The position numbers and the translations under genes are program-made. Below the pieces are notes generated by a model. It did no database searches. It was not told the DNA's origin and worked only from the letters and a program-made list of their open reading frames with translations. Below, piece by piece: positions 1-8,296 of a stretch of DNA of 64,000 bases (position 1 is its first letter; every line of letters begins with the position of its first letter). The stretch comes from Pseudomonas schmalbachii. Lineage in GTDB: Bacteria; Pseudomonadota; Gammaproteobacteria; Pseudomonadales; Pseudomonadaceae. The DNA lies in contig NZ_JAELYA010000003.1 of the NCBI RefSeq assembly GCF_017589465.1, positions 372,001 through 436,000 on the forward strand, read 5' to 3'.

Positions 1-59
1 AACGATTCGGCTCGGTGGCTGCCGATGTTGGGCTTCGCTGCGCTCAGCGCCAACCTACG
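1..59. repeat. Partial GTAGGTTGG-type intergenic palindrome
   Basis: The right arm of the family-A palindrome described at 15443 lies at 24-59 and ends CCAACCTACG. The first bases match the end of the left arm, so the element is cut by the window edge. It lies just downstream of the stop codon of the acyl-CoA ligase gene. Confidence 0.7.
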
Positions 60-80
60 TGCCCGACGGGTGGGTTCGAA

Positions 81-1649
81 TCAGGCTACGCCGCGCTTGC
101 GGCCAGCCCAGAACGGCTCGCGCAGGTCGGTCTTCAGCACCTTGCCAACGCTGGACAGCGGCAGCGCTTCGCGGAATTCCACGCTGCGCGGGCACTTGTA
201 GCCGGCGATGCGCTCGCGGCAGTGGGCGACGATTTCCTCGCTGGTGAGGGTCGCGCCCGGCTTGAGCACGATCACCGCATGCACGGTCTCGCCCCACTTC
301 GTGCAGGGGATGCCGATCACCGCGTTCTGCGCCACGGCCGGGTGGCTGGCGATGGCGGTCTCGACCTCGGCGGAATAGATGTTCTCGCCGCCGCTGACGA
401 TCATGTCCTTGATGCGGTCGCAGACGAAGACGAAGCCTTCGTCGTCCATGTAGCCGCCGTCGCCGGTGTGCATCCAGCCGCCACGCAGTGCCTCGGCGGT
501 GGCTTCAGGCTTGTTCCAGTAGCCGAGCATCATGTTCGGCCCGCGCACGGCGATCTCGCCCACGGTGCCGCGCGGCACTTCGTTGTCGTCCGCATCGACG
601 ATGCGTACTTCGACGCAGATCGCCGCCTGTCCGGCCGAGTACATCTTGCCGTTGGCCTCGTATTCGGCGCTGTGGTGCTCCGGGGTCAGCAGCGTCGCCA
701 GCGGTGCCAGCTCGGTCATGCCATAGCCCTGGGAGAAGCCGGCGGAAGTGAACACGGCACGGGCGCGGTCGAGCAGCGCACGGGTGATCGGCGAGGCGCC
801 ATAGCCGACGCGCTCCAGCGAGCTGAAGTCGAGCTTCTGCAGCTCCGGATCGGCATCGCGGGCATCCAGCAGCATCTGGATCATGGTCGGCGCCAGGAGA
901 AGCTCGGTAATGCGCTCGCTGGCGATGGTTTGCAGCACCACTTTCGGCACGAAGGACGGCAGCACGACATGGGTACCGCCGGTCATGAACAGCGCGGTCA
1001 TCGCCGAGAAGTCGGCCAGGTGGAACATCGGCATCACGTGCAGGTACTGGGTGTGAGCCTGGCAGCTGAGCGAATTGACCACGCCGAGGGCGGAGAAGCC
1101 GACGTTGGTGTGGCTGAGCATCACGCCTTTCGGGAAGCCGGTGGTGCCGCCGGTGTAGAAGATGCCGAGCAGGGAGTCGCCGCCGCGGCGGGCATCCTCG
1201 ACCGGTTCGTTCCCGACGATCAGGGCTTCGTAGTTGAGCATGCCTTCCGGGGTCTCGCCGTCGCCGGCGTAGATCACCACGCGGAGGGTCTTCGAATCGG
1301 CGACGACCTTCTTGCCCAGGGCCAGGAAGGTATCGTCGACGATCAGCACGGAGGTTTCCGAGTCATCCAGGGAATAGACGATCTCCGCCGCACTCCAGCG
1401 GATATTCACCGGGTTGAGTACGGCGTCCGCCCACGGCACCGCCTGGTAGTACTCGATGTAGCGCTGCGAGTTGACCGACAGCATCGCCACGCGGTCGCCG
1501 CTGGCTACGCCCAGGTTCTTCAGTGCACCGGCCAGGCGGGCGACGCGATCGCCGAATTCCGCATAGGTGATACTGCGTCCCTGGTAACGGACGGCGATTG
1601 CATTCGGACGCTTCTGCAGATGACGGTGCAGACCTTGGGTGATGTACAT
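81..1649 (-). CDS. Acyl-CoA ligase (AMP-forming, ANL superfamily)
   Basis: This 522-residue protein should activate a carboxylic acid to its CoA thioester through an acyl-adenylate. The P-loop YTGGTTGFPKG is near residues 165-175. Further on are GYGMTE, the TGD and DRIKD hinge motifs, GGENIYSAEVE, and a C-terminal GKVLKTDLR carrying the adenylation lysine. The ATG at 1649 was chosen because a GGAGG sits seven bases upstream; an in-frame extension to 1883 has no better signal. It is the last gene of a nine-gene minus-strand operon that also encodes a full beta-oxidation turn, so it most likely supplies that pathway with its first CoA ester. The substrate is unknown; ligases of this type act on medium-chain, terpenoid, aryl and steroid-side-chain acids. 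Confidence 0.9.
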   Translation of the reverse strand: MYITQGLHRHLQKRPNAIAVRYQGRSITYAEFGDRVARLAGALKNLGVASGDRVAMLSVNSQRYIEYYQAVPWADAVLNPVNIRWSAAEIVYSLDDSETSVLIVDDTFLALGKKVVADSKTLRVVIYAGDGETPEGMLNYEALIVGNEPVEDARRGGDSLLGIFYTGGTTGFPKGVMLSHTNVGFSALGVVNSLSCQAHTQYLHVMPMFHLADFSAMTALFMTGGTHVVLPSFVPKVVLQTIASERITELLLAPTMIQMLLDARDADPELQKLDFSSLERVGYGASPITRALLDRARAVFTSAGFSQGYGMTELAPLATLLTPEHHSAEYEANGKMYSAGQAAICVEVRIVDADDNEVPRGTVGEIAVRGPNMMLGYWNKPEATAEALRGGWMHTGDGGYMDDEGFVFVCDRIKDMIVSGGENIYSAEVETAIASHPAVAQNAVIGIPCTKWGETVHAVIVLKPGATLTSEEIVAHCRERIAGYKCPRSVEFREALPLSSVGKVLKTDLREPFWAGRKRGVA

Positions 1650-1785
1650 CAAAACCTCCAATCTTGTTGTTCTAGAGGGCGACCCGGATGTGCCGACCCT
1701 CCCTGGTATTACTGAATCGATTGATGCAGCTGGCAACCGGCACGCTTCCGGCGACAGCAGTGGAATTTCGCAGGCAGTTCCATGT

Positions 1786-2409
1786 TCATTCGGCACCAGC
1801 CACGATGCGGACCGCCTGCGCCTCGTTGGCGTAGCCTTCCGGCCATATGCGGCGCGCGGCTTCGCCGTCGGGGTGGTAGGCATGACAGGTGCCGATCACC
1901 CAGGGCCGGGGACGCACGTAGCTCGGGTCGACCTCCCGGCGCTGCCGGTTGGTCTCGGTGCGCATCACGAAGGTGCTCTGGATCAGGGTCGTGCCCATGG
2001 GGCCGAGCAGCTCCGTCAGATGGGTGCAGCCCTTCACGCCGCCGACGATGCCGGCGACCTGCTTCTTGAAGCCCGGACCGACCCTCAGCCCCTTCAGGGC
2101 CGAGTACGCCGAAGCGACGCTGCCGCAGACCGGCGTTGGTCCCGCTTCGGTCGAGGCCTTGACTTCCTGGATAACGAAGTCCTGGTCGACCGTCATCACC
2201 AGAGTCATCTGGTGGAAAGGAGTATCGGCAGGCACGATGCGGAAAGCCGTATTGGAAACTTCCGGCTTGATGTCCTGCATCCTCCCCTCGATATCGATGA
2301 GCCCGTCGCTACGCAGATAACCGGTGCATACAACCTGGCGGGTATGCAGCAGTTGGCGCGTCGGCTCGTTCGGTGCAGCGTCCTTCATCACGACCATCTC
2401 GAAACACAT
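1786..2409 (-). CDS. DUF2889 family protein
   Basis: The protein has 207 residues. Its N-terminal part runs LHTRQVVCTGYLRSDGLIDI followed by an E-G-R motif, which I recognise as the DUF2889 family, whose function is not established. No signal peptide or membrane segment is visible, so it is probably cytoplasmic. Histidines and cysteines (GCTHL, GTCHAYHPDG) are possible ligands. It lies between the acyl-CoA dehydrogenase (143 bp upstream) and the acyl-CoA ligase (136 bp downstream) of the same operon. My recollection is that DUF2889 genes often sit beside acyl-CoA catabolic genes. The start is uncertain: methionines at 2397 and 2388 are alternatives and none has a strong ribosome-binding site. 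Confidence 0.75.
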   Translation of the reverse strand: MCFEMVVMKDAAPNEPTRQLLHTRQVVCTGYLRSDGLIDIEGRMQDIKPEVSNTAFRIVPADTPFHQMTLVMTVDQDFVIQEVKASTEAGPTPVCGSVASAYSALKGLRVGPGFKKQVAGIVGGVKGCTHLTELLGPMGTTLIQSTFVMRTETNRQRREVDPSYVRPRPWVIGTCHAYHPDGEAARRIWPEGYANEAQAVRIVAGAE

Positions 2410-2517
2410 GAGCAGTAGCGGCGTACGCAGCAGAGCGCACGCTGAAAATCGGATGCCGTCCCTGGCGACGCGGGGTTCTCCACGACGAGCCCCCGTCGGT
2501 GCTCCAAACCTGGGTCA

Positions 2518-2546
2518 GTGCGGCCGGTTCGTTGAACCGGCCGCAC
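2518..2546 (-). repeat. Perfect 13-bp stem-loop between acyl-CoA dehydrogenase and DUF2889 genes
   Basis: GTGCGGCCGGTTC at 2518-2530 pairs perfectly with GAACCGGCCGCAC at 2534-2546 around a GTT loop. It starts six bases after the dehydrogenase stop codon. No T-run follows in the direction of transcription, so it is more likely an mRNA-stabilising or attenuating hairpin than a full terminator. Confidence 0.6.
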
Positions 2547-2552
2547 CAGCCA

Positions 2553-3698
2553 TCAGAGCGAGCGGCCTACCAGCTCGCGCTGGATCTCGTTGGCACCGCC
2601 ATAGATGCGGGCAACGCGGGCGTCGGCGAACATGCGGGCGATCGGGTACTCGTTCATGTAGCCGTAGCCGCCGAACAGCTGCAGGCATTTGTCGATGACT
2701 TCGCTGTTGCGCTCGGTCAGCCAGAACTTGCCCATGGAGGCCAGGGTGGAATCCAGCTTGCCGTCGATCCACTGCTGGACGATGTGGTCGCAGAAGGTGC
2801 GGCCGGCCAGCGCGGTGGCCTTGACGTCGGCCAGCACGAAGCGGCTGTTCTGGAACTCGATCACCGGCTTGCCGAAGACGGTACGCTCCTTGGTGTACTC
2901 GACGGTCAGCTTCAGTGCGCGTTCCATCTGGGCTGCGGCACAGAGGGCGATCTGGGCGCGCTCGTAGGGCAGTTGCTTCATCAGGGTGTAGAAGCCCTTG
3001 CCTTCCACGCCGCCCAGCAGGCAGTCGGCCGACACTTCGACGTCATCGAAGTACATTTCGGACGTATCGGAAGACGGCATGCCGACCTTGTCCAGGCACT
3101 TGCCGCGACGGAAGCCCGGCAGCTTGGTGTCCACCAGGAAGATCGAGATGCCCTTGGAGCCGGCGGCCGCATCGGTCTTGGCGACCACGGCGACCATGTC
3201 GCTCAGCTGGCCGTTGGTGATGAAAGTCTTGGCGCCGTTGATGACGTACTTGTCGCCCTTCTTCACCGCGCGGGTGCGCACGGCCTGCAGGTCGGAACCG
3301 GTGCCCGGCTCGGTCATGGCGACGGAGCAGATGCACTCGCCGGAAGCGATCTTCGGCAGCCAGTATTGCTTCTGTTCTTCGGTGCCATCGTCGAGGATGT
3401 AGTGGCCGACGATGTGGTTGATACCCAGGCTAAGGCCGGAAACGCCGGCATAGTTGAGCTCGTTGATGACTACAGCCAGGTGTGCCGGGGTACCGCCGGA
3501 GCCACCGTATTCGACGTCGACGTCGGGCAGGATCATGCCCATCTCGCCGCAGGCCAGCCAGGACTCGCGATCGGACCGATGATCCTCGCGCCACTTGTCT
3601 TCGCGGGGCGCCAGGGTATCGGTGACAAAACGACGAACGCTGTCGGCGAATGCCTCGACATCGGCGTCCATCCAGGGCGAACGGTAATTTTCCAGCAT
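2553..3698 (-). CDS. Acyl-CoA dehydrogenase
   Basis: This 381-residue FAD-dependent enzyme catalyses alpha-beta desaturation of an acyl-CoA. It has the family motif MTEPGTGSDLQ, a KTFITNG motif, and the C-terminal QLFGGYGYMNEYPIARMFAD block. The position that carries the catalytic glutamate in medium-chain enzymes is Gly (IYGGANEIQ), while LPYERAQ in the middle supplies a glutamate at the place used by long-chain and isovaleryl-CoA dehydrogenases. The start at 3698 has GAGG just upstream; the in-frame extension to 3749 lacks support. It is the first oxidative step of the operon's beta-oxidation cycle, between the SDR and DUF2889 genes. The chemical substrate is not readable. Confidence 0.92.
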   Translation of the reverse strand: MLENYRSPWMDADVEAFADSVRRFVTDTLAPREDKWREDHRSDRESWLACGEMGMILPDVDVEYGGSGGTPAHLAVVINELNYAGVSGLSLGINHIVGHYILDDGTEEQKQYWLPKIASGECICSVAMTEPGTGSDLQAVRTRAVKKGDKYVINGAKTFITNGQLSDMVAVVAKTDAAAGSKGISIFLVDTKLPGFRRGKCLDKVGMPSSDTSEMYFDDVEVSADCLLGGVEGKGFYTLMKQLPYERAQIALCAAAQMERALKLTVEYTKERTVFGKPVIEFQNSRFVLADVKATALAGRTFCDHIVQQWIDGKLDSTLASMGKFWLTERNSEVIDKCLQLFGGYGYMNEYPIARMFADARVARIYGGANEIQRELVGRSL

Positions 3699-3814
3699 CA
3701 CGAATACCTCGAATTCTTTGTCATAGCCCCGGGCATGGGGCTTCTTCATGGGAGCAAGCCCATGGCCGCGGGAATGCGGGCATGGGCTGCTCCTGTTTGC
3801 CTGGCGAACGACTG

Positions 3815-4645
3815 TTACAGGCTGCCGTTACCGCCACCGCAGATGATGGTCTGGGCGGAAACGTAGTCGGATTCCGGCAGGCAGAGCATGACGACGGAAC
3901 CGGCGGCTTCCACCGGAGTACCCGGGCGGCCCAGCGGGATGGTCATGCTGGCGGCGTCGATCAGGGACTGCTGTACGCCGACCTTGATTTCGCGGCCTTC
4001 GATGTTGACGGTCTTGCTGTCGGCACCGGCCAGGGCTTCGGTCAGGCGAGTCTGGATGAAGCCGAAAGCAACGGCGTTCACGCAGACCTTCATGCGGCCC
4101 CACTCCTTCGCCAGGGTCTTGGTCATGCCCAGGATGCCGGCCTTGGCCGAGGAGTAGTTGGTCTGGCCAGCGTTACCGCCAGCAGCGACGGAGGAAATGT
4201 TCACCACTTTACGGATGACTTCCTTGCCTTCGGCCTTCTCGGCCTTGGCAGCGGCGCTGATGATCGGCTGAGCGGCGCGCAGGATGCGGAACGGAGCGGT
4301 CAGGTGGCAGTCGATGATCGCGTACCACTGCTCGTCCGACATCTTCTGGATCACGTTGTCCCAGGTGTAGCCGGCGTTGTTGACGATGATGTCGATGCCA
4401 CCGAAGTTCTGCACGGCGGTCTGCACGAAACGGTCGGCGAAGTCGACAGCGGTAACGCTGCCCACGCAGGCAACGGCTTCACCGCCGGCGGCGCGGATTT
4501 CTGCAACCACTTCTTCAGCCGGAGCGGCATCGAGGTCGTTGACCACTACTTTGGCGCCGTAGCCAGCCAGTTGCAGGGCTACTTCACGACCAATGCCACG
4601 GCCGGAGCCGGTTACCAGGGCGACTTTACCTTCGAGCTTTTTCAT
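3815..4645 (-). CDS. SDR-family dehydrogenase (probable 3-hydroxyacyl-CoA dehydrogenase)
   Basis: The 276-residue protein has the nucleotide-binding motif TGSGRGIG near residue 13, the NNAG motif, and the catalytic Ser-Tyr-Lys set in NISSVAAGG and NYSSAK. Asp rather than Arg follows beta-2 (VVVNDLDA), which favours NAD(H). A roughly 15-residue Ala/Lys/Glu-rich insert (AAKAEKAEGKEVIRK) makes it longer than the usual 250 residues. It follows the MaoC genes in the operon (69 bp gap) and precedes the acyl-CoA dehydrogenase, so I infer that it oxidises the 3-hydroxyacyl-CoA made by the MaoC hydratase. That role rests on context; the fold assignment is secure. Confidence 0.88.
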   Translation of the reverse strand: MKKLEGKVALVTGSGRGIGREVALQLAGYGAKVVVNDLDAAPAEEVVAEIRAAGGEAVACVGSVTAVDFADRFVQTAVQNFGGIDIIVNNAGYTWDNVIQKMSDEQWYAIIDCHLTAPFRILRAAQPIISAAAKAEKAEGKEVIRKVVNISSVAAGGNAGQTNYSSAKAGILGMTKTLAKEWGRMKVCVNAVAFGFIQTRLTEALAGADSKTVNIEGREIKVGVQQSLIDAASMTIPLGRPGTPVEAAGSVVMLCLPESDYVSAQTIICGGGNGSL

Positions 4646-4685
4646 TTATTCGTTCCTAAATTTTCAGGCAGATTGCAGTTCTTTC

Positions 4686-4707
4686 ATTGGCGGGTTGCAC
4701 CCGCCCT
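4686..4707. repeat. Half copy of the GGCGGGTTGCACCCGCC palindrome
   Basis: The right half of the family-B element (compare 39970-40022) lies between the MaoC and SDR genes inside the operon and ends CCGCCCTAC. The left half is absent. Confidence 0.6.
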
Positions 4708-4714
4708 ACGCATG

Positions 4715-5134
4715 TCAGGCCAGGGCGACCACGGCTTCGCCGACGAGCTTCTCGTCGCCGTACTGGTTGCCGCAGCGGATGGCCAGGCGAACGCGCTTTT
4801 CGCCGTTCTCTTCGAACTTCTCGGTGATCTTGCCGGTGCAGGTCGGCACGTGGCCCAGTTGGGTGATGCCGGTGAAGCGCACCGAGTAGCTGCGCAGCTG
4901 AGCCTGGGGAACCCAGTTGGTCAGCAGGCGGCCGAGGTAGGCAGCGGAAAGCATGCCGTGGGCGAAGACGTCGGGCATGCGCGCCTTGCGGGCGAAGTCG
5001 ATGTCGATGTGGATCGGGTTGTGGTCGCCCGAAGCGCCGCAGTACAGGGCCAGGGTGGTACGGTTGATCGGGTCCAGCTTCAGCAGCGGGATCTCGTCGC
5101 CAACCTGGATGTCGGAGAATTGAACGTTGCTCAT
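4715..5134 (-). CDS. MaoC-like hydratase, catalytic subunit type
   Basis: This 139-residue single hot-dog protein carries the R-specific hydratase motif: SGDHNPIHID near residues 35-44, followed by AHGML. It therefore has the catalytic Asp and His used to hydrate trans-2-enoyl-CoA. The ATG at 5134 follows a GGAGCC signal. Its start lies 10 bp after the stop of the other MaoC-fold gene, and the two are very probably translated together. Paired catalytic and non-catalytic MaoC subunits are known from mycobacterial HadAB and ChsH1/ChsH2, where the tandem accepts bulky substrates. I infer the same division here; a homodimer is the alternative. Confidence 0.88.
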   Translation of the reverse strand: MSNVQFSDIQVGDEIPLLKLDPINRTTLALYCGASGDHNPIHIDIDFARKARMPDVFAHGMLSAAYLGRLLTNWVPQAQLRSYSVRFTGITQLGHVPTCTGKITEKFEENGEKRVRLAIRCGNQYGDEKLVGEAVVALA

Positions 5135-5144
5135 CGGTGGCTCC

Positions 5145-5582
5145 TCAACGCTGCACGAGGGACGAACGGATGTCGGCGATGTGCTCGCCATCCTGGTTGG
5201 TGACGCGGGTCTCGCTGACCACGAACTGCAGGCGGCCGCCGGCTTTCTCGTAGACGTCGGCAACCTTGGTTTCGAAGGTCAGGGTGTCACCGGCCACGGC
5301 AGCCTTGTGGTACACGAAGCCCTGTTCGGCATGGAGGATGCGGCCCAGGTCGAATTCGTAGATGCGCAGCTGTTCTTCGAGATCGCGGCCTTCGCCGGAC
5401 AGGCACATCAGGAAGGTCGGCGGGACCGGCAGGGATTTGTAGCCGGCAGCCTTGGCGGCGGCTTCGTCGGTGTAGACCGGATCGGTCTCGCCAATGGCCT
5501 TGGCGAAGAAACGCAGGCGACCTTTTTCCACGTCGGCGGTGGTTACGCCGAGGGAGCGGCCGATCAGACTCTTGTCTGCCAT
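5145..5582 (-). CDS. MaoC N-type (FAS1-like) dehydratase subunit
   Basis: This 145-residue hot-dog protein resembles the N-terminal dehydratase domain family: AIGETDPVYTDEAAAKAAGY followed by PPTFL. The position of the hydratase D-x-N-P-x-H motif reads ETDPVYTDE, so it lacks the canonical catalytic Asn-Pro-His. It probably acts as the substrate-accommodating partner of the downstream MaoC protein (10 bp away). It follows the thiolase-like gene by 60 bp in the operon. An alternative is an independent structural hydratase, but its pairing makes the heterodimer more likely. Confidence 0.85.
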   Translation of the reverse strand: MADKSLIGRSLGVTTADVEKGRLRFFAKAIGETDPVYTDEAAAKAAGYKSLPVPPTFLMCLSGEGRDLEEQLRIYEFDLGRILHAEQGFVYHKAAVAGDTLTFETKVADVYEKAGGRLQFVVSETRVTNQDGEHIADIRSSLVQR

Positions 5583-5642
5583 TTCACTTCTCTCCTTTCA
5601 GGATGCTTCAAGGCGCGCGCCCGAAGGCGCGCACGCAAGGGT

Positions 5643-6830
5643 TCAGGCGCGGCCGTACAGAGTGACGACGCAGGCGCCGCCGAGGCCGAGGTTGTGTTGC
5701 AGGGCGAGGTTCACACCTTCGACCTGGGTAGCCTGGGCGGTGCCGCGCAGCTGACGGGTCAGCTCGTAGCACTGGGCCAGACCGGTGGCGCCCAGCGGGT
5801 GGCCCTTGGAGAGCAGGCCGCCGGACGGGTTGGTGACCACCTGGCCGCCGTAGGTGTTGCCGCCGTCGAGAACGAACTTCTCGGCGCCGCCCACCGGGCA
5901 GAAGCCCAGGGATTCATAGGTCAGCAGCTCGTTGTGGGCGAAGCAGTCGTGCATCTCGGCGACGCGGATGTCGCGCGGATCGACGCCGGCCTTCTCGTAG
6001 ACTTCCTTGGCAGCGCGCTGGGCCATGTCGAAACCAACGACTTCGATCATCGAACGCGCCTCGATGGCAACCGGACGGTCGGTGGTCATCGACTGGGCCA
6101 GGATCGCCACGTCGGTGCGCAGGCCGTGCTTCTTGGCGAAGGCTTCGGAGCAGATGATCGCGGCAGCGGCGCCACAGGTCGGCGGGCAAGCCATCAGGCG
6201 GGTCATCACGCCCGGCCAGATCACCTGGTCGTTCATCACGTCTTCGGTGGTGACGACCTTGCGGAACATCGCCAGCGGGTTGTTGGCGGCGTGACGGCTG
6301 GCCTTGGCGCGAATGGCGGCGAAGGTGCTCATCTGGGTGCCGTACTTCTGCATGTGTTCCTGACCGGCGCCGCCGAACATGGCCAGCGCCATCGGCAGGC
6401 CGGCTGCCTCGGCGGCGAGTTCATGGGTGAGGTCGACGAACGCGCCCATCGGGCCCGGACGGTCGTCCCACTGGGTCTTCAGCGCGCCGGGCTGCATCTG
6501 CTCGAAGCCCAGGGCGATGGCGCACTCGACGGCGCCGCTTTCCACCGCCTGGCGAGCCAGGAACAGGGCGCTGGAGCCGGTGGAGCAGTTGTTGTTGACG
6601 TTGACCACCGGGATGCCGGACATGCCAACTTCATACAGGGCGGCCTGGCCGCAGGTGGAGTCGCCGTAGACGTAGCCGACGTAGGCCTGCTGCACCAGGT
6701 TGTAGTCCAGGCCTGCATCTTGCAGGGCGAGACGGGTAGCTTCAGCACCCATCTCGATGTAAGTGCCGCTGGTCCCCGGCTTGACGAAGGGGATCATGCC
6801 AACACCGGCTACATAAGGTTTTTGCGACAT
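5643..6830 (-). CDS. SCP2-type thiolase / lipid-transfer protein
   Basis: This 395-residue thiolase-fold protein has the nucleophilic cysteine in NNNCSTGSSALF, the active-site histidine in SKGHPLGATGLAQ, and a C-terminal GLGGACVVTLYGR that supplies the second cysteine. It matches the SCP-x/Ltp branch, which cleaves 3-keto (often 2-methyl branched) acyl-CoA or performs aldolytic side-chain cleavage, and it lacks the SCP2 domain. No DUF35 partner is encoded in the operon, which argues for a thiolase rather than an Ltp2-type aldolase. The ATG at 6830 replaces a longer in-frame start at 6881. It is third in the operon, 87 bp after the DUF1329 gene. Confidence 0.88.
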   Translation of the reverse strand: MSQKPYVAGVGMIPFVKPGTSGTYIEMGAEATRLALQDAGLDYNLVQQAYVGYVYGDSTCGQAALYEVGMSGIPVVNVNNNCSTGSSALFLARQAVESGAVECAIALGFEQMQPGALKTQWDDRPGPMGAFVDLTHELAAEAAGLPMALAMFGGAGQEHMQKYGTQMSTFAAIRAKASRHAANNPLAMFRKVVTTEDVMNDQVIWPGVMTRLMACPPTCGAAAAIICSEAFAKKHGLRTDVAILAQSMTTDRPVAIEARSMIEVVGFDMAQRAAKEVYEKAGVDPRDIRVAEMHDCFAHNELLTYESLGFCPVGGAEKFVLDGGNTYGGQVVTNPSGGLLSKGHPLGATGLAQCYELTRQLRGTAQATQVEGVNLALQHNLGLGGACVVTLYGRA

Positions 6831-6874
6831 CACGTTCTCCATGCTTCTTATCAGTGTTGCAAGGGTTCTGCTGC

Positions 6875-6902
6875 AGGCCACCCGCTCGCTGGCGGGCGGC
6901 CT
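6875..6902 (-). other. Intercistronic hairpin without T-run
   Basis: AGGCC at 6875-6879 with CCCGC pairs with GCGGG and GGCCT ending at 6902, between the DUF1329 stop and the thiolase start. No uridine tract follows. It may act as a processing or stability element that sets different levels for the envelope genes and the enzymes. Confidence 0.4.
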
Positions 6903-6917
6903 CGGTACAGCAGGTTC

Positions 6918-8285
6918 TTATCGAATACCTGCGTTACGCAGGGCAGCCGGGGTGAAGTCTTGAACGCTCGGCTTGTAGCTGAAATCTTGTCCAGCCTTGG
7001 ATTCGTTGACCATACCAAGAACGGCGTAACGTCCAGCGATCAGGTCGTACAGGGTCTGTACGGAATAGAAGCTGCCGCCATGCTCGTAATCGTTGATCAG
7101 GTGGCCTTCAGCCACGCGCCAGAGCTGGCCGCGGCCGTCGTAATGGTCGGCCTCGACGATGGCCCAGGTGTCCTCGTCGACGTAGAAGCGGCGCTTGGCG
7201 TAGATGTGCCGCTCGCCCGCCTTCACGGTGCCTTCCACCACCCATACGCGGTGCTTCTCGTAACGGGTCAGGTCCTGATTGATGTGGCCGGGCTTGACGA
7301 TGTCGGCGTACTTCAGCTTGTTCGATGCCATCGTGTAGCTGTTGTACGGGACGTACATTTCCTTCTTGCCCACCAGTTTCCAGTCGTAACGATCCGGAGC
7401 GCCGTTGAACATGTCGGAGTTGTCCGCGGTGCGCATGCCATCGGCGGCGGTGCCCGGGCCGTCATAGGCGAGCTGCGGGGCGCGGCGCACGCGGCGCTGG
7501 CCGGCGTTGTAGGCCCAGGCCATGCGCGGCTCGGAGACCTGGTTGATGGTCTCGTGCACCAGCGACACGGTGCCGGCCATGCGCGACGGCGCGGTCACGG
7601 TCTGCTTGCAGTAATAGAGGATGTTCGCGGTGGCTTTCGGATCGGCATCAGCCATCCGCCAGGGGAACGCGCACTGCTCCTCGATCTGCACGACAGTGTA
7701 GCTGCCGTTGGCCAGCGGAGTGGCCTGGGCGATCTGCCGCGAGTAGTTGCTGCCGCTGCGGTAGCGTGCGAGGTGGTTCCACACCACTTCCAGGCCGCTC
7801 TGTGGAATCGGGAACGGAATGTAGTGCGACTCGATCTTCTCCGGACCGCTGAGCTCCTTGACCAGCGTGGTGTTCAGCGCGCTCTTCTTCGCTGCATCGG
7901 CGAGTTCCTGGGGAACGGCCACGCTGCGATGGGTCGGATACACCGGAATCTTGTAGGTATCCGGGTAGCGCTTGAACAGGGCCAGTTGGCCGTCGGTCAG
8001 CTTGTCCTTGTGCTGGTCGACGTTGTCCTTGGTGATGACGAACAGCGGCTTTTCGGCTTCGAAGGGGTTGCCGAGGAAGTTGTTCACCACCGGCGCAGCG
8101 CCTTTCTTCAGGCCGCCGGTCCAGGCCGGGATGCTGCCATCGGCGTTGCCGGCCTTCTCCGCGCCCAGCGGAGTCAGGCTGGTGCCGAGCTTGGCGGCTT
8201 CGTCGGGCGAAACCGCCGCCATCACGCTGGTAGCCAGCAGGGTCAGTGCCAGGGCACCGGTTTTCAACAGTTTCATCGAATTCAT
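6918..8285 (-). CDS. DUF1329 exported protein (copy 1)
   Basis: The protein has 455 residues. A signal peptide (MKLLKTGALALTLLATSVMA, which can be the start at 8276) is followed by AVSPDEAAKLG, and then by the DUF1329 features GNADGSIPAWTGG, RRAPQLAYDGPG, WKLVGKKEMYVPYN and VVEGTVKAGERHIYAKR. The family is periplasmic or outer-membrane associated, with a LolA/LolB-like fold by remote similarity, and is usually paired with DUF1302; the molecular role is unknown. Here it follows the DUF1302 gene by 11 bp. Two paralogues lie at 10691 and 34663. I infer a role in handling a hydrophobic substrate at the outer membrane. Confidence 0.9.
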   Translation of the reverse strand: MNSMKLLKTGALALTLLATSVMAAVSPDEAAKLGTSLTPLGAEKAGNADGSIPAWTGGLKKGAAPVVNNFLGNPFEAEKPLFVITKDNVDQHKDKLTDGQLALFKRYPDTYKIPVYPTHRSVAVPQELADAAKKSALNTTLVKELSGPEKIESHYIPFPIPQSGLEVVWNHLARYRSGSNYSRQIAQATPLANGSYTVVQIEEQCAFPWRMADADPKATANILYYCKQTVTAPSRMAGTVSLVHETINQVSEPRMAWAYNAGQRRVRRAPQLAYDGPGTAADGMRTADNSDMFNGAPDRYDWKLVGKKEMYVPYNSYTMASNKLKYADIVKPGHINQDLTRYEKHRVWVVEGTVKAGERHIYAKRRFYVDEDTWAIVEADHYDGRGQLWRVAEGHLINDYEHGGSFYSVQTLYDLIAGRYAVLGMVNESKAGQDFSYKPSVQDFTPAALRNAGIR

Positions 8286-8296
8286 ACCACTATTAA

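Noticed and set aside
15-1715. Long open frame opposite the acyl-CoA ligase gene
   Set aside because: It is rich in Ala, Arg, His and Gly without domain motifs and lies antisense to a gene with clear motifs; such frames are common at this GC content.
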